DNA from: DYKG01 sp964596185
GTDB lineage: Bacteria; Muiribacteriota; Ozemobacteria; Ozemobacterales; Ozemobacteraceae
Direction of reading: 5' to 3'
NCBI GenBank assembly: GCA_964596185.1
Contig: CAZQUE010000013.1
Span: forward strand, 1-64,000
DNA: 64,000 nt
In this document: positions 51,124 through 60,600 of the stretch, piece by piece
Position numbering within the stretch: the stretch's first letter is position 1
Layout of the letters: each line of letters starts with the position of its first letter
Translations under genes and position numbers: made by a program
Notes under the pieces: model-generated
Seen by the model: the letters and a program-made list of their open reading frames with translations, nothing else
What the model was told of the DNA's origin: nothing
Databases searched by the model: none

Positions 51124-51842
51124 ATGGGAAACAAATGTTTTGTCTCAGCCTGATTATTCTTTCTGTAGTTATGGGTCTGCATTGGTTCAAGAACAAGCCC
51201 AAAACGAAAAAAAAGCCAAAAGAAAGGCCCCGGGTAGCACTGAACCTGGATGATCTGCAATTACAGGATGACGGTGACGTTAGCGAGCAGCCGGATGATA
51301 CTCCTGCTGATGGCGAACCCGATCCCGGAAACCCGGATGACGCAAATGACGAACCGACAAATCCTGATGATCAGCAAAACACACCCGACGAAAACGCCAA
51401 CGCCAGCGATACAACAAGCGTTGAAACCACTGCCTCAGGCACAGATGAACTGCCTCCAGAATTCAATGACCCAATCATCATTGCGCTGAAAACTATGCCG
51501 AGAAACCCCTTTGAAACCTCGCCATACGCAAAGCTCGTCGAAAAACTTCGCGAACTTGAAGACCAACCTGAAGAAGAAGAGATAAAAAAAACCACTTCGT
51601 TGCTTCAGGCTAATTTTACCGCCACAATTAGAACTCGTCGCGAGCTCGTAGCGGTAATCGATTCAAGGCTTTACCGCAAAGGTGATGATTTTCAAAACAG
51701 AAAAATCACAGATATCGGCGCCGAACTGGTAAAACTCGACACACCCAGCAACCTGTTTTTAATTCCGAAAGTTGGCGTAGAAGTTAAAATAGCAACAGAC
51801 GGCACCTACACTTTTGAAGACTCTTACAAAAAAAGCCAGTAA
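51120..51842 (+). CDS. PilP-like pilus lipoprotein-less linker protein
   Basis: The 240-residue product starts with a membrane anchor (MFCLSLIILSVVMGLHWF) but no lipobox cysteine, unlike classical PilP. An acidic, Asp/Pro/Asn-rich linker (about residues 45-110) precedes PRNPFE (the NPF motif), and a beta-rich C-terminal domain (ELVAVIDSRLYRKGDDFQNRK, TPSNLFLIPKVGVEVKI) matches the PilP/GspC homology domain that contacts the secretin. Position between pilO and pilQ supports the assignment. Sequence identity is low, so PilP-like is a structural call. Confidence 0.78.
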   Translation: MNGKQMFCLSLIILSVVMGLHWFKNKPKTKKKPKERPRVALNLDDLQLQDDGDVSEQPDDTPADGEPDPGNPDDANDEPTNPDDQQNTPDENANASDTTSVETTASGTDELPPEFNDPIIIALKTMPRNPFETSPYAKLVEKLRELEDQPEEEEIKKTTSLLQANFTATIRTRRELVAVIDSRLYRKGDDFQNRKITDIGAELVKLDTPSNLFLIPKVGVEVKIATDGTYTFEDSYKKSQ

Positions 51843-51881
51843 TCTATCATAATCGAGCCAAGATTTTCCGATAGCTTAATT

Positions 51882-52364
51882 ATGAAGGTTTATCGAAGCT
51901 ACATTGCTTTTTTCTGGCTGGTTGGCATGGCTTTTATGCTGACCGGCTGCATCGACAAGACATTTAAACCCGAAGCGGCAATGGAAATAACCACCGGAGA
52001 TTCCAACGCTCTGATTCCAACTGCTACAGACACCGCAAGCCTTCCTGAGGCAACCATCACCGTAACTTCCATCAACACGATTCCCTGCAACCTCAAAAGC
52101 TTTTCGATCAACTACTATACCAAGGCAGGCGAGATGATTCCAGGACTGAACGTTCCTTCAACGCCACTTGAGGGGAAGTTAAATGCGGCCGGCACACTGG
52201 CTGTAACGATCAAGGCATACACCAAAGCAGTCGTTGAGCTTTTTGAACTGTCTAACTCGAGCATTTCACCAATAATTGCCAGAATAAACCTGGTTTTCAA
52301 AGATTATAACGACAATTTTATCAGCAAAGAAGCCAACTTTTTCCTGTTCGAGCCAGATACATAA
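51882..52364 (+). CDS. Small lipoprotein within the pil operon
   Basis: The 160-residue product has a lipoprotein signal ending MLTGC. The mature chain is beta-rich with TVTSINTIPCNLKSFSINYY, resembling a small Ig-like or pilotin-type domain. Its place between PilP and the PilQ secretin makes a pilotin or accessory role plausible. No motif confirms that. It begins 39 bases after the PilP-like stop. Confidence 0.72.
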   Translation: MKVYRSYIAFFWLVGMAFMLTGCIDKTFKPEAAMEITTGDSNALIPTATDTASLPEATITVTSINTIPCNLKSFSINYYTKAGEMIPGLNVPSTPLEGKLNAAGTLAVTIKAYTKAVVELFELSNSSISPIIARINLVFKDYNDNFISKEANFFLFEPDT

Positions 52365-52430
52365 AGTTAAGAAAACCTGATCTCCTGCCGATAGAGATGC
52401 GAAGCACAAAACAGAAACTGGTGATTTTAG

Positions 52431-54362
52431 ATGCAGAGTAGCACGAGGAAGCAAATTCTAACCGGAATTTTCCTGGTTGGCATTTCAGCATTGCCGGCAC
52501 TCGCACAATATAAAGGCAACGTAAGAGGCGCGGTGAGTTTTCCCAATTCGCCCCAGGCAGCTACATCCTTTTATCCGGTCCTAAGACAGCCTGTTTCTGC
52601 GCAGAAGCATTCAGCACCAAGGCCGGGCTGGACCGACATGGGCAACGGAGCCAGAATAAGAATTTCCGATCGAAATTTTTCGCCGGATTCTGGATTGTCT
52701 CCAGATGTTCTGGCAACATTGAAAGAACTTCAGACGAAAGAACCGGCACCGAGATACCAGCTTGCCCCGCAGCCGACGCCAATAACCGGAGCCGTGCCTC
52801 AGTCTTTGGTGAATCCCGACGAAGAGTCTCCGGTTGAGCAACGAGAAATTGGAGTTCTCGAATCAAAAATCACTTTTCCACCAGGAAAAAACATTCGAAT
52901 CCAGGATCTTGATTTCAGAAATACAAGCGTCCCTGATGCTCTCAGGTCATTGGCTCAATTGATCGAAATCAATCTAATGCTTTCTCCAAGCATTCAAGGC
53001 AACGTCACCATTCTTTTCAGCGACGTAACCCTGGAAGAAGCTTTTAACACACTGCTAACAAGCTATGATCTTTCATTTGCATGGGAAGGAAATATTCTGC
53101 GCATTTTCCCCAAGTCTGCAGCGCCGCTGATAACAAAAATTTTTCCAATTCAGCATACTAATGCAACCGATATCAAATCTATCGTCGACAGAATGCTCAC
53201 TCCCCAGCGAGGAACTTCAGAGGTCGACACCCGCACCAACTCACTGATGGTGACCGATACCGCCGCAAAGCTTGCGGAAGTTAAAAGCCTGTTGCCTCAG
53301 CTCGATGTAAAAGAGTCAACGGTTGATATCAGCTCAAGGCCGCTAACCGAAGTATTTTATCTCGACTATGCCGATGCCACAACTTTACGGGCCCCAATAG
53401 AAATGCTTTCTTCTGGGGTTCAGATCCAGGAATTCTCTTCAAGCTCAGCGTCTCAGGCTGGGGCTGCCGGAGGAGCCGGCGGGGGTGGTGGACGCATGGA
53501 CATGATGATCATTACCGACACCCAGAATAACCTCGAGCGAATTCGCGAATTGATCGAGAAACTTGATGTTCCTCCAATTCAGGTTACCATCGATGCACAT
53601 ATTTACGAAATCGACAAGAACGAGGAAGAGAGACTGGGTATTAACTGGCAGAAGTCCATTCCAATTGCCGGCACGACCGAAAATCTTTTTGAAATGACCA
53701 TTGCCCCGGAAGATGCGACAGCAGGTGGAACGGGCGTTTTCAGATTTGGCAGTCTTGATATCAACCAGTTCACCGCTCTTCTGGCAATGCTTAAAACTCA
53801 CAGCTTTGCCAAGGTGCTCAGCAATCCGGTAATTACAACTCTGAATAACCGCCAGGCAAACATTACTGTCGGACAGTCCATTCCATACGTTTCAGCATCA
53901 CAGGTAAATGCCGAAACTGGGCAGGTCACCAATACCATTGCCCAGGCAAATGCCAATATCGCTCTGGTGGTAACTCCTTCAGTAACTGGTAATGATGAGG
54001 TATTTCTCGACATTCAACCGACAATTTCAAGTGTTCTGGGTTTCACCGAACTTGGGGGCAATTCAACACCCAATCTAAGCACCAGAAGTGCGGTTACCCA
54101 GGTCATCTGCAAAAACAATCACACGATTGTCATCGGCGGTATGATTAAAACTGATAAAAGCACTTCGATCAGTAAAGTTCCATTTCTGGGTGATCTTCCC
54201 GGAATCGGGAAATTTTTCCAGAAAAAGACCCAGCGGGAAGTTCGCACAGAGCTGATAATTTTCATCACACCGCACATCGTTAACCGGAATGCGAACCGAA
54301 AACGACAGATAGATGACGACAGCCAGGAATTCGGAACTCCGCGTCTGACACTACAGCCGTAA
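52431..54362 (+). CDS. pilQ: Type IV pilus secretin
   Basis: PilQ forms the outer-membrane channel for the pilus. The 643-residue protein has a signal peptide (ILTGIFLVGISALPALA), a low-complexity stretch to about 140, an STN/N0 domain (about 155-225: DFRNTSVPDALRSLAQLIEINLMLS), two N1-type domains, the second interrupted by a Gly/Ala-rich insert, and the secretin core ending VPFLGDLPGIGKFFQKK and ELIIFITPHIV. The AMIN peptidoglycan-binding domains typical of proteobacterial PilQ are absent. The ATG at 52431 lacks a strong ribosome binding site. Confidence 0.95.
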   Translation: MQSSTRKQILTGIFLVGISALPALAQYKGNVRGAVSFPNSPQAATSFYPVLRQPVSAQKHSAPRPGWTDMGNGARIRISDRNFSPDSGLSPDVLATLKELQTKEPAPRYQLAPQPTPITGAVPQSLVNPDEESPVEQREIGVLESKITFPPGKNIRIQDLDFRNTSVPDALRSLAQLIEINLMLSPSIQGNVTILFSDVTLEEAFNTLLTSYDLSFAWEGNILRIFPKSAAPLITKIFPIQHTNATDIKSIVDRMLTPQRGTSEVDTRTNSLMVTDTAAKLAEVKSLLPQLDVKESTVDISSRPLTEVFYLDYADATTLRAPIEMLSSGVQIQEFSSSSASQAGAAGGAGGGGGRMDMMIITDTQNNLERIRELIEKLDVPPIQVTIDAHIYEIDKNEEERLGINWQKSIPIAGTTENLFEMTIAPEDATAGGTGVFRFGSLDINQFTALLAMLKTHSFAKVLSNPVITTLNNRQANITVGQSIPYVSASQVNAETGQVTNTIAQANANIALVVTPSVTGNDEVFLDIQPTISSVLGFTELGGNSTPNLSTRSAVTQVICKNNHTIVIGGMIKTDKSTSISKVPFLGDLPGIGKFFQKKTQREVRTELIIFITPHIVNRNANRKRQIDDDSQEFGTPRLTLQP

Positions 54363-54439
54363 AAAGTCTATTACAGGGTTGCAGTGTGGCTGGTCTAAGT
54401 TTACAATAGGCTCATACATTCAATTAAATGAGCTGAGAT

Positions 54440-56818
54440 TTGTCTAATCAAGAACAAGAACTCATCACACAACTGGCTTCACAGAAGCGAAGTCTGGTTA
54501 TTCAGGCGATTGTCAAACTTACCCGGGCCGGCAAAAGCAAAGAAGCGCTTGAAGCCCTTGCGCCATTTCTTAACTCGACTGACCGTGAAATCGCCTTCTT
54601 TTCTTTTCAGGCAGCCGGCAAAATTGCAGCAAAAGCGGGCATAGACTTTAATGATTTTGTTCAGCAGAAAAACACCGAGCAGTCTGGTGAAACTCGGATT
54701 ACCAGACATGATTTGCTTTCGCCCGCCAGAGAAAAAATACCGGAAATTCTTAGATTCATTCGCGAAGAGGGTGAAAAACTTCCCCGGGAAATGCTTCCGG
54801 CGGTGGCGATATTTCTGGGTCGCCACGGCGATCTCAGCGATGCTCCATTTCTGGAAAAATGTCTTCAAAAAGAAGATTCGGCTCTGGCCTTAACCTTTAT
54901 CGAGGCTGCCGAACGAATCGCACCCAACGTTTTAACCAGAGCGCTGCCACAACTTCTGGCCAGCCGGGAACCACTTCTTCGCAGTCGCTCGATCAGCGCT
55001 CTGCGGCGCATAGACCCGGAAGAAGCAGAGAGACATTTTTCTGACCTTCTGGCGTCGAGGGATCCTGAAGACAGGCTGGCGGGAATAGCCATCGCCTTTC
55101 TTTTCCCTTTTGAGAGAGTTAAAGGCTACATTCTTTCATTGTTACCGGAAGAAAAAGATGTTGACGTGCTCAAGGCCTGTCAGACATTTCTGGCGTCAAA
55201 CCCAGAGCTTGACAGTGCCCTGGGACTTCTCGACAGCATCGATGCCGTCTCTGCCGAACAAAAATCAAGGCTGACTGTAATTTTCAAAACCGTCTGTCAA
55301 GCGCTTTCAGCCACAGGAATAATGACTGAGTCCGAAGCCAGCCCTGAAGAAATTGTAAAAACCTGGAAAAAACAAAGACTTGAAAAATTCTTGAATGATC
55401 TTGAAATTCAGCTTTCTTTTTCCGATGAGACCCGTCGGGCCCAGATCATTGAATGGATAGAAAAAAACCGCAATCATCCTCGAGTTCAACTTTTGATCGA
55501 ACGACTTGGCCGAAACCCGCAAACGGAAAAAGTTTTTCTACAGCTGACACGCCCTTCCCGCAGTGATCGACCAAGCTCTACAACAGCAAAACACCAAGAC
55601 TCAACCGACAAAGCTACAGATCCTGAAAAGATAAAGAGGATGCGGCAACTCGAAATAGAAGACTTTGCAGCCAATCGGATATGGCTACTTGAAGAAGCCG
55701 CAAAAGCTCCGCCCACCGTGCGCAAGGAAGCCCTGGCGACTCTGCTTCGTCTGCATCCGGACAACAAGCTTATCGATCTGGCAAAAGCGGCAATAGAGGA
55801 ACAAGACGAAGGTTTGAAGATTGTTGGATTCCAGATTCTTGAAAGAGTTGATTCTGAATATTTGAAAGAAAATATAAGTGCTTTTTTGCAGGAAGATGCT
55901 CCGAATATCAGAGTTCGGGCAGTAAGATTTGCTCTTAAGTTCAAACAAAACGAAGCCGTAGCAATATTAAAAAATCTTTTAAAATCTACCGAACAGAGGA
56001 TTAGGGCCAATGCGGTTGCATGTCTGGGTTTGTGCCCTTTCAATCTTGCTTACCGAATTCTAATGGATCAACTCGACGCTGAAGACCACCCGGTCATCGC
56101 CCGACACATCACGAGCATCCTGTTGTCAAATCCATCAAAAACCGTTCTAAAAGGCCTTGACAATATCACCAGAACTTCAAATCCCGCGGTTTCAATGGTG
56201 GTTTCACAGGCTCGGAACGACCTTTTCGAGATTTTAGCATCGATGCCAGAGGAACAGGAAGAAGCTCTCAAACCGGTTATTTCGGAAGAGGCCAAGCCCT
56301 ATTCGGTTGAGAACGTTCGACGATTGGCCAGAGATCGGCAAAAGACCTGGAAGCCGGGCTACAAACCTGATGGAGAAGCAGAAAAAAAAGAAAGTTTCTG
56401 GGCAAATATCAATTGGTCGATGGCCATCAGCGGCCTTGTTGTTGTCATATTTCTGGCAATGCTACCTTATATGCTTTTAAGCGACAGGTCCGACATCGAT
56501 CTGCGAACCTCAAAACAGGGCAAAGACTGGCGTGCTGACGAACGGAAAAAATTCAATCGTTCCGGAATCCCTTCAAAATTTCGCATGAATCGTCCCTGTT
56601 CCATTGCAGTCAAAGTAGAAAAAATAACTTCGGATTCGAGTATGGTGGTCAAACATGAGGACCGCCAGATCATGCTGAAATTTTCCAAGCCGGAAGCAGA
56701 AAGTATAAATCCCGGTACCGAACTGGTGGTAACCATGGTACCTTATCGCGTCAATCCACGCGGCGTAATTCAGGCCAGAGGGCTCAATCTGGCTGTAGCA
56801 AAAGGGCAGGAACAATGA
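54440..56818 (+). CDS. HEAT-repeat membrane protein with C-terminal beta domain
   Basis: The 792-residue protein is mostly HEAT/armadillo-like helices (for example SRSISALRRIDPEEAERHFS and VRAVRFALKFKQNEAVAILK) from residue 10 to about 620. A transmembrane helix (SMAISGLVVVIFLAMLPYML) near 660 precedes a beta-rich C-terminal domain (SIAVKVEKITSDSSMVVKHE). So the HEAT array would be cytoplasmic and the small domain outside. The start is TTG at 54440; no ATG is in a suitable position. Its stop overlaps the next ATG (ATGA). It follows pilQ by 77 bases and may belong to the pil transcript. Confidence 0.78.
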   Translation: MSNQEQELITQLASQKRSLVIQAIVKLTRAGKSKEALEALAPFLNSTDREIAFFSFQAAGKIAAKAGIDFNDFVQQKNTEQSGETRITRHDLLSPAREKIPEILRFIREEGEKLPREMLPAVAIFLGRHGDLSDAPFLEKCLQKEDSALALTFIEAAERIAPNVLTRALPQLLASREPLLRSRSISALRRIDPEEAERHFSDLLASRDPEDRLAGIAIAFLFPFERVKGYILSLLPEEKDVDVLKACQTFLASNPELDSALGLLDSIDAVSAEQKSRLTVIFKTVCQALSATGIMTESEASPEEIVKTWKKQRLEKFLNDLEIQLSFSDETRRAQIIEWIEKNRNHPRVQLLIERLGRNPQTEKVFLQLTRPSRSDRPSSTTAKHQDSTDKATDPEKIKRMRQLEIEDFAANRIWLLEEAAKAPPTVRKEALATLLRLHPDNKLIDLAKAAIEEQDEGLKIVGFQILERVDSEYLKENISAFLQEDAPNIRVRAVRFALKFKQNEAVAILKNLLKSTEQRIRANAVACLGLCPFNLAYRILMDQLDAEDHPVIARHITSILLSNPSKTVLKGLDNITRTSNPAVSMVVSQARNDLFEILASMPEEQEEALKPVISEEAKPYSVENVRRLARDRQKTWKPGYKPDGEAEKKESFWANINWSMAISGLVVVIFLAMLPYMLLSDRSDIDLRTSKQGKDWRADERKKFNRSGIPSKFRMNRPCSIAVKVEKITSDSSMVVKHEDRQIMLKFSKPEAESINPGTELVVTMVPYRVNPRGVIQARGLNLAVAKGQEQ

Positions 56819-57633
56819 ACTGGTTAGACCGTCTGGAACGCAAATTCCCACAGTTAGCGCTTGAAGGCCTTATTCGCTATGTTTCCTTCCTGATGCTGAC
56901 GGTATTCTTTCTTACCAGAAGTGGAATGCTGTCTGAAAAGATGTTGTTGCTCAACGGATCCATGGTAATGCATGGTCAGGTATGGCGCCTGGTAACTTTT
57001 TTGTTAATTCCGGCAAGCGACAATCTCTTTTTTCTGGTGTTCGAGTTACTGATTCTGGTAATGTGCGCAGATGGCCTTGAAGCGGAATGGGGCACTTTCA
57101 AACTCACCGTTTATTATCTTATCGGTGCTCTAGGGAACATTATAATGGCGTTGATACTACCAAGCATGGTTTTAAATGGTTATTTTATCTATTTAACTCT
57201 TTTCCTTGGGTTTGCCAGTCTGTATCCAAATTATGAGATATACCTGTTTTTTATCATTCCGATAAAGATAAAATATCTGGCAATGTTGTCTGGCGCGTGG
57301 ATAATCTATGCTGTAGCGGTAGCTCCTCTGGCAGTTAAGATTGCCGTACTGATTGCAATCGCCAACTACCTGCTGTTTTTCGGTCCAGAGTTTGTGAGAA
57401 CCATGCGCGGCAATTATCGAGCCCATAACCGGCGGCGTGAATTTGAGAATCAGGTTCGCCCTTCTGATGGTCCGCGACATGTTTGCGCTGTTTGCGGCCG
57501 CACTGAAGTCTCTAATCCCGAACTTCAGTTTCGCTACTGCACCTGTGAAAGATGTGGCGAAAATGGGGTCGCCTTCTGCCTTGAACACTTAAAGGAACAT
57601 AAGGCTGCCGATTCCCGTGAAACACAGGATTGA
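56815..57633 (+). CDS. Rhomboid-fold membrane protein lacking the catalytic serine
   Basis: The 272-residue protein has six hydrophobic segments in the rhomboid layout: GQVWRLVTFLLIP in loop 1, FELLILVMCADGLEAEWG, then YYLIGALGNI and FIIPIKIKYLAML. The GxSG serine motif is replaced by GYFIY and the second catalytic His is not evident, so it is likely a pseudoprotease. A cytoplasmic C-terminal part has a cysteine-rich zinc site (CAVCG and CTCERCG, then CLEH). ATG overlaps the HEAT gene stop (ATGA). It may bind or present membrane clients, as inactive rhomboid-like proteins do in eukaryotes; that role is inference. Confidence 0.78.
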   Translation: MNWLDRLERKFPQLALEGLIRYVSFLMLTVFFLTRSGMLSEKMLLLNGSMVMHGQVWRLVTFLLIPASDNLFFLVFELLILVMCADGLEAEWGTFKLTVYYLIGALGNIIMALILPSMVLNGYFIYLTLFLGFASLYPNYEIYLFFIIPIKIKYLAMLSGAWIIYAVAVAPLAVKIAVLIAIANYLLFFGPEFVRTMRGNYRAHNRRREFENQVRPSDGPRHVCAVCGRTEVSNPELQFRYCTCERCGENGVAFCLEHLKEHKAADSRETQD

Positions 57634-57637
57634 TTCC

Positions 57638-60600
57638 ATGCTGGGGAAATGGCATTCATATCTTTTTCTTCTTGCTCTGATAATATTTTGCGGCTGCGAT
57701 TTTTTTTCAGGCGGTGACGAAAGTCAAAGTTTGAAAAGCCAACAACAGGTAGTTTTTCAGGGAACGCTTAGCAATAGCAATAGCCTGAATTTTAATACTC
57801 CAGAATTCTCACTGTTCATTGACAAGTCCGCTGTTAATCGCGCCAAATCGCTCAGAATCACAAGCAATTCGTATTTTGATGATTTCCCGTGGGCCAATGA
57901 ATTTCTGATAATTTCAAAAAATTATTCAATTGAACTTGAAGATGCCGACCCGTTATTTTTTCCTTTTGCTGAAATCGGTTTTGGAACAAAAAATGAATTC
58001 AACCCTGAAACCTTATTTGCGTTTTCTTACTCAGAGAAACAGGGCTGGCGCATTTTCAATTCCCCCGATGATCCTGAAGCGGGGAAAATATTTTTTCAAA
58101 CCCCGGCCTTTTCCCGCTGGTTCCTGACGACTCGCACCAATCCTGCGCCAAACAGTCCGACACGTGCGCCCTCGATAAGCGCTTCGCCCACATTGCTTTT
58201 ATCAGACAATGCCGGTTTTCCTGCTGAAAACCTCATCATCAAAACAAATTTTTTCATTGCCAGTCATAGCTTCATCGATGCCGCCAATTATGACTTCAAA
58301 ATCAATGCTATCGCCGACCGACCATTTTCCTTTCTTCTGAAAGGCCGTCAGGACCAATCAAAGGAGATTCAAAGCCAATTAAAGCAGGACGGATTATATA
58401 AAGCGACCATAGATCTTTTCAACGATTCGCCGGTTGAGAACGCTATAAGCCAAAATCAGGCATCAGCAACCATCAAGATTGATTTCAGCCAGCAACAAAC
58501 CATTACCCTACCCGCAAAAATGGTTCTTTCCAGCGAGATTACCGGCCCAGGCAATTTAACATACATCAATCATGCCGCAGTTATTTTTTCAACTGAATTG
58601 AAGCCCACCGAACCAGTCGATCCACAAGATCCACCAGCATTGATCGTTCCAGCCTTGACCTTTTCCAGCCCTTTTTCCGGAGAAAAATCAGTGGCTGTCG
58701 ACCGCTCGATAATTCTTGAATTCAATAAGGCCATTGATCCAGTTAGTTTTGCCGAGTTTTTTGCCATCTTTCCGGATCCTGGCCTAGACGAGGCAACCCT
58801 GAAATGGAACGAAGACGGTACAATAGTCACGATTGATCTACCAACTCTGAATGGAAATGCCGAATATATTATCCGCCTGCAGCCAGGTATTAAAGGACAA
58901 GACCAGACAGAACTGGCCCAGAGCATTGACATCAATTTTTCAACTCGTGAAGACCAAGCCCCTGTTCTGGTCGAGTTTTATCCGACAAGCGGCGCAATTT
59001 TGTCGCGAAACGGCCAGCTACAGTTTATTTTTGACGAAGAGATTGCCAGCCCTACTTTCAAAATTGAAATCCTTCCGGCAGTCGAGACCAGCATGAATTT
59101 CAACGGCAATCAGGTTACCGTTACTCCCTCTGATAAATGGGCTGCAGCGACCAGTTACCAGGTCAGGCTTTTATCCGGCCTTTCCGATCTGCTGGGCAAT
59201 CAATCTACACAGGATTTCTCATTCAACTTTTCTACCGACGATGTTATTGCCCCAACAATTTCTGCATTTGATCCAGCCAATGGAACAACGATGCTGTCTA
59301 TAGATCCGCTAATCCAGATCAGCTTCGATCAGGAAATGGACAAAGAGCTGGTCGCTCAGGCATTTACATTTTCAGCAGCAGAAATCGGGGCGAATTTTTC
59401 CTGGGAACCATCCGGAAAAGTCCTTACCCTGTCTTTCCAGAAAAGTCTGGATTTTTCAACTGATTATCAAATCGTTATCGATACAAAAGCCGAATCGGCT
59501 ACAGGAATCAAGCTTGCAAACAAATTTTTCTACCATTTTTCAACGATTGCCCGCCCGACAATCATTCAAGCACAGATTTCTCCAGCGGCAAACGAGACCA
59601 ATGTTGCATCGGACAGTATTATCTGCATTCCTTTCGATCGGCCGATGGACCGGGAAAAGGTGCAGAATGCCTTTTCGCTGCTTCAGGCTTCAGGGAAAAT
59701 AACAACCGGGTATTTCAACTGGACCAGCGAAAAGATGTTCTTTACCCCCGAAGCAGCATTAATCCCTGGTCAGACTTATCAGGTTCAGCTCGGCAAGAAT
59801 GCAGTGGATGTGAATGGTTACGGCATTGGGGAAGATTTCAAATACTCTTTTTCTGTAGCACAGAATCCTCAAATTTCAATTTTATCAACATCCCCTGCCA
59901 ATAAAGCTGTTGGGGTAAGCCTGGATTCGGAAATTGAAGTATTGTTTTCAGGAACGGTTGACCCAAACAGTTTCGCTTTTACAATTTCACCGCAAATTAA
60001 CGGTGAGCACTTCAAGATCTGGGATCAGAATAACACCAGATTAAAAATCAGCTTTGCAGAAGGTTTCACAAGCGGAACCAGTTATCAACTCGTTTTCTCT
60101 CAGGGAATAACCGACGTATTTGGGCAGCCGATCAAGGCCTTTGCGCCTCTAGGCTTCACCTGTGAAACAAGCAGTCTTCCGCGTCTTACATCTTCATTAC
60201 CAGCTAACGGAGCTTCGAAAATAGTTCCTGACACAGCAATTGAACTCAGATTCAATCAAAGCATGAATCGGGAAAGTGTGGCTGCGGCCTTTTACATTTC
60301 TCCATCTCTGGAAATAGAGCCATCTTTAGCCTGGAACGCAGAAAGCACCATTTTAACCATTAACCCAGGAAACTGGTTGAAATTTGGACAAACCTATCAG
60401 ATAACGCTTAATGCAGAGGCAACCAACGAAGAAGGCATTCAAATCGGCAGGCAAAAACAGGTTACCTTCAGTACCCGCGACCAGACACAAGCCATTGTAG
60501 AGTCGCCAGCGTCGGCATCTCTGGATATCGACCCTACCAGTCCAATTGTCATTGAGTTTAGCTCTAGAGTAAATCAGGAATCGGCACAGAGCAGCTTTCA

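Noticed and set aside
55486..56043. Minus-strand frame of 185 codons inside the HEAT protein gene
   Set aside because: Ser/Arg-rich composition of an antisense shadow; the plus-strand HEAT frame is continuous across it.
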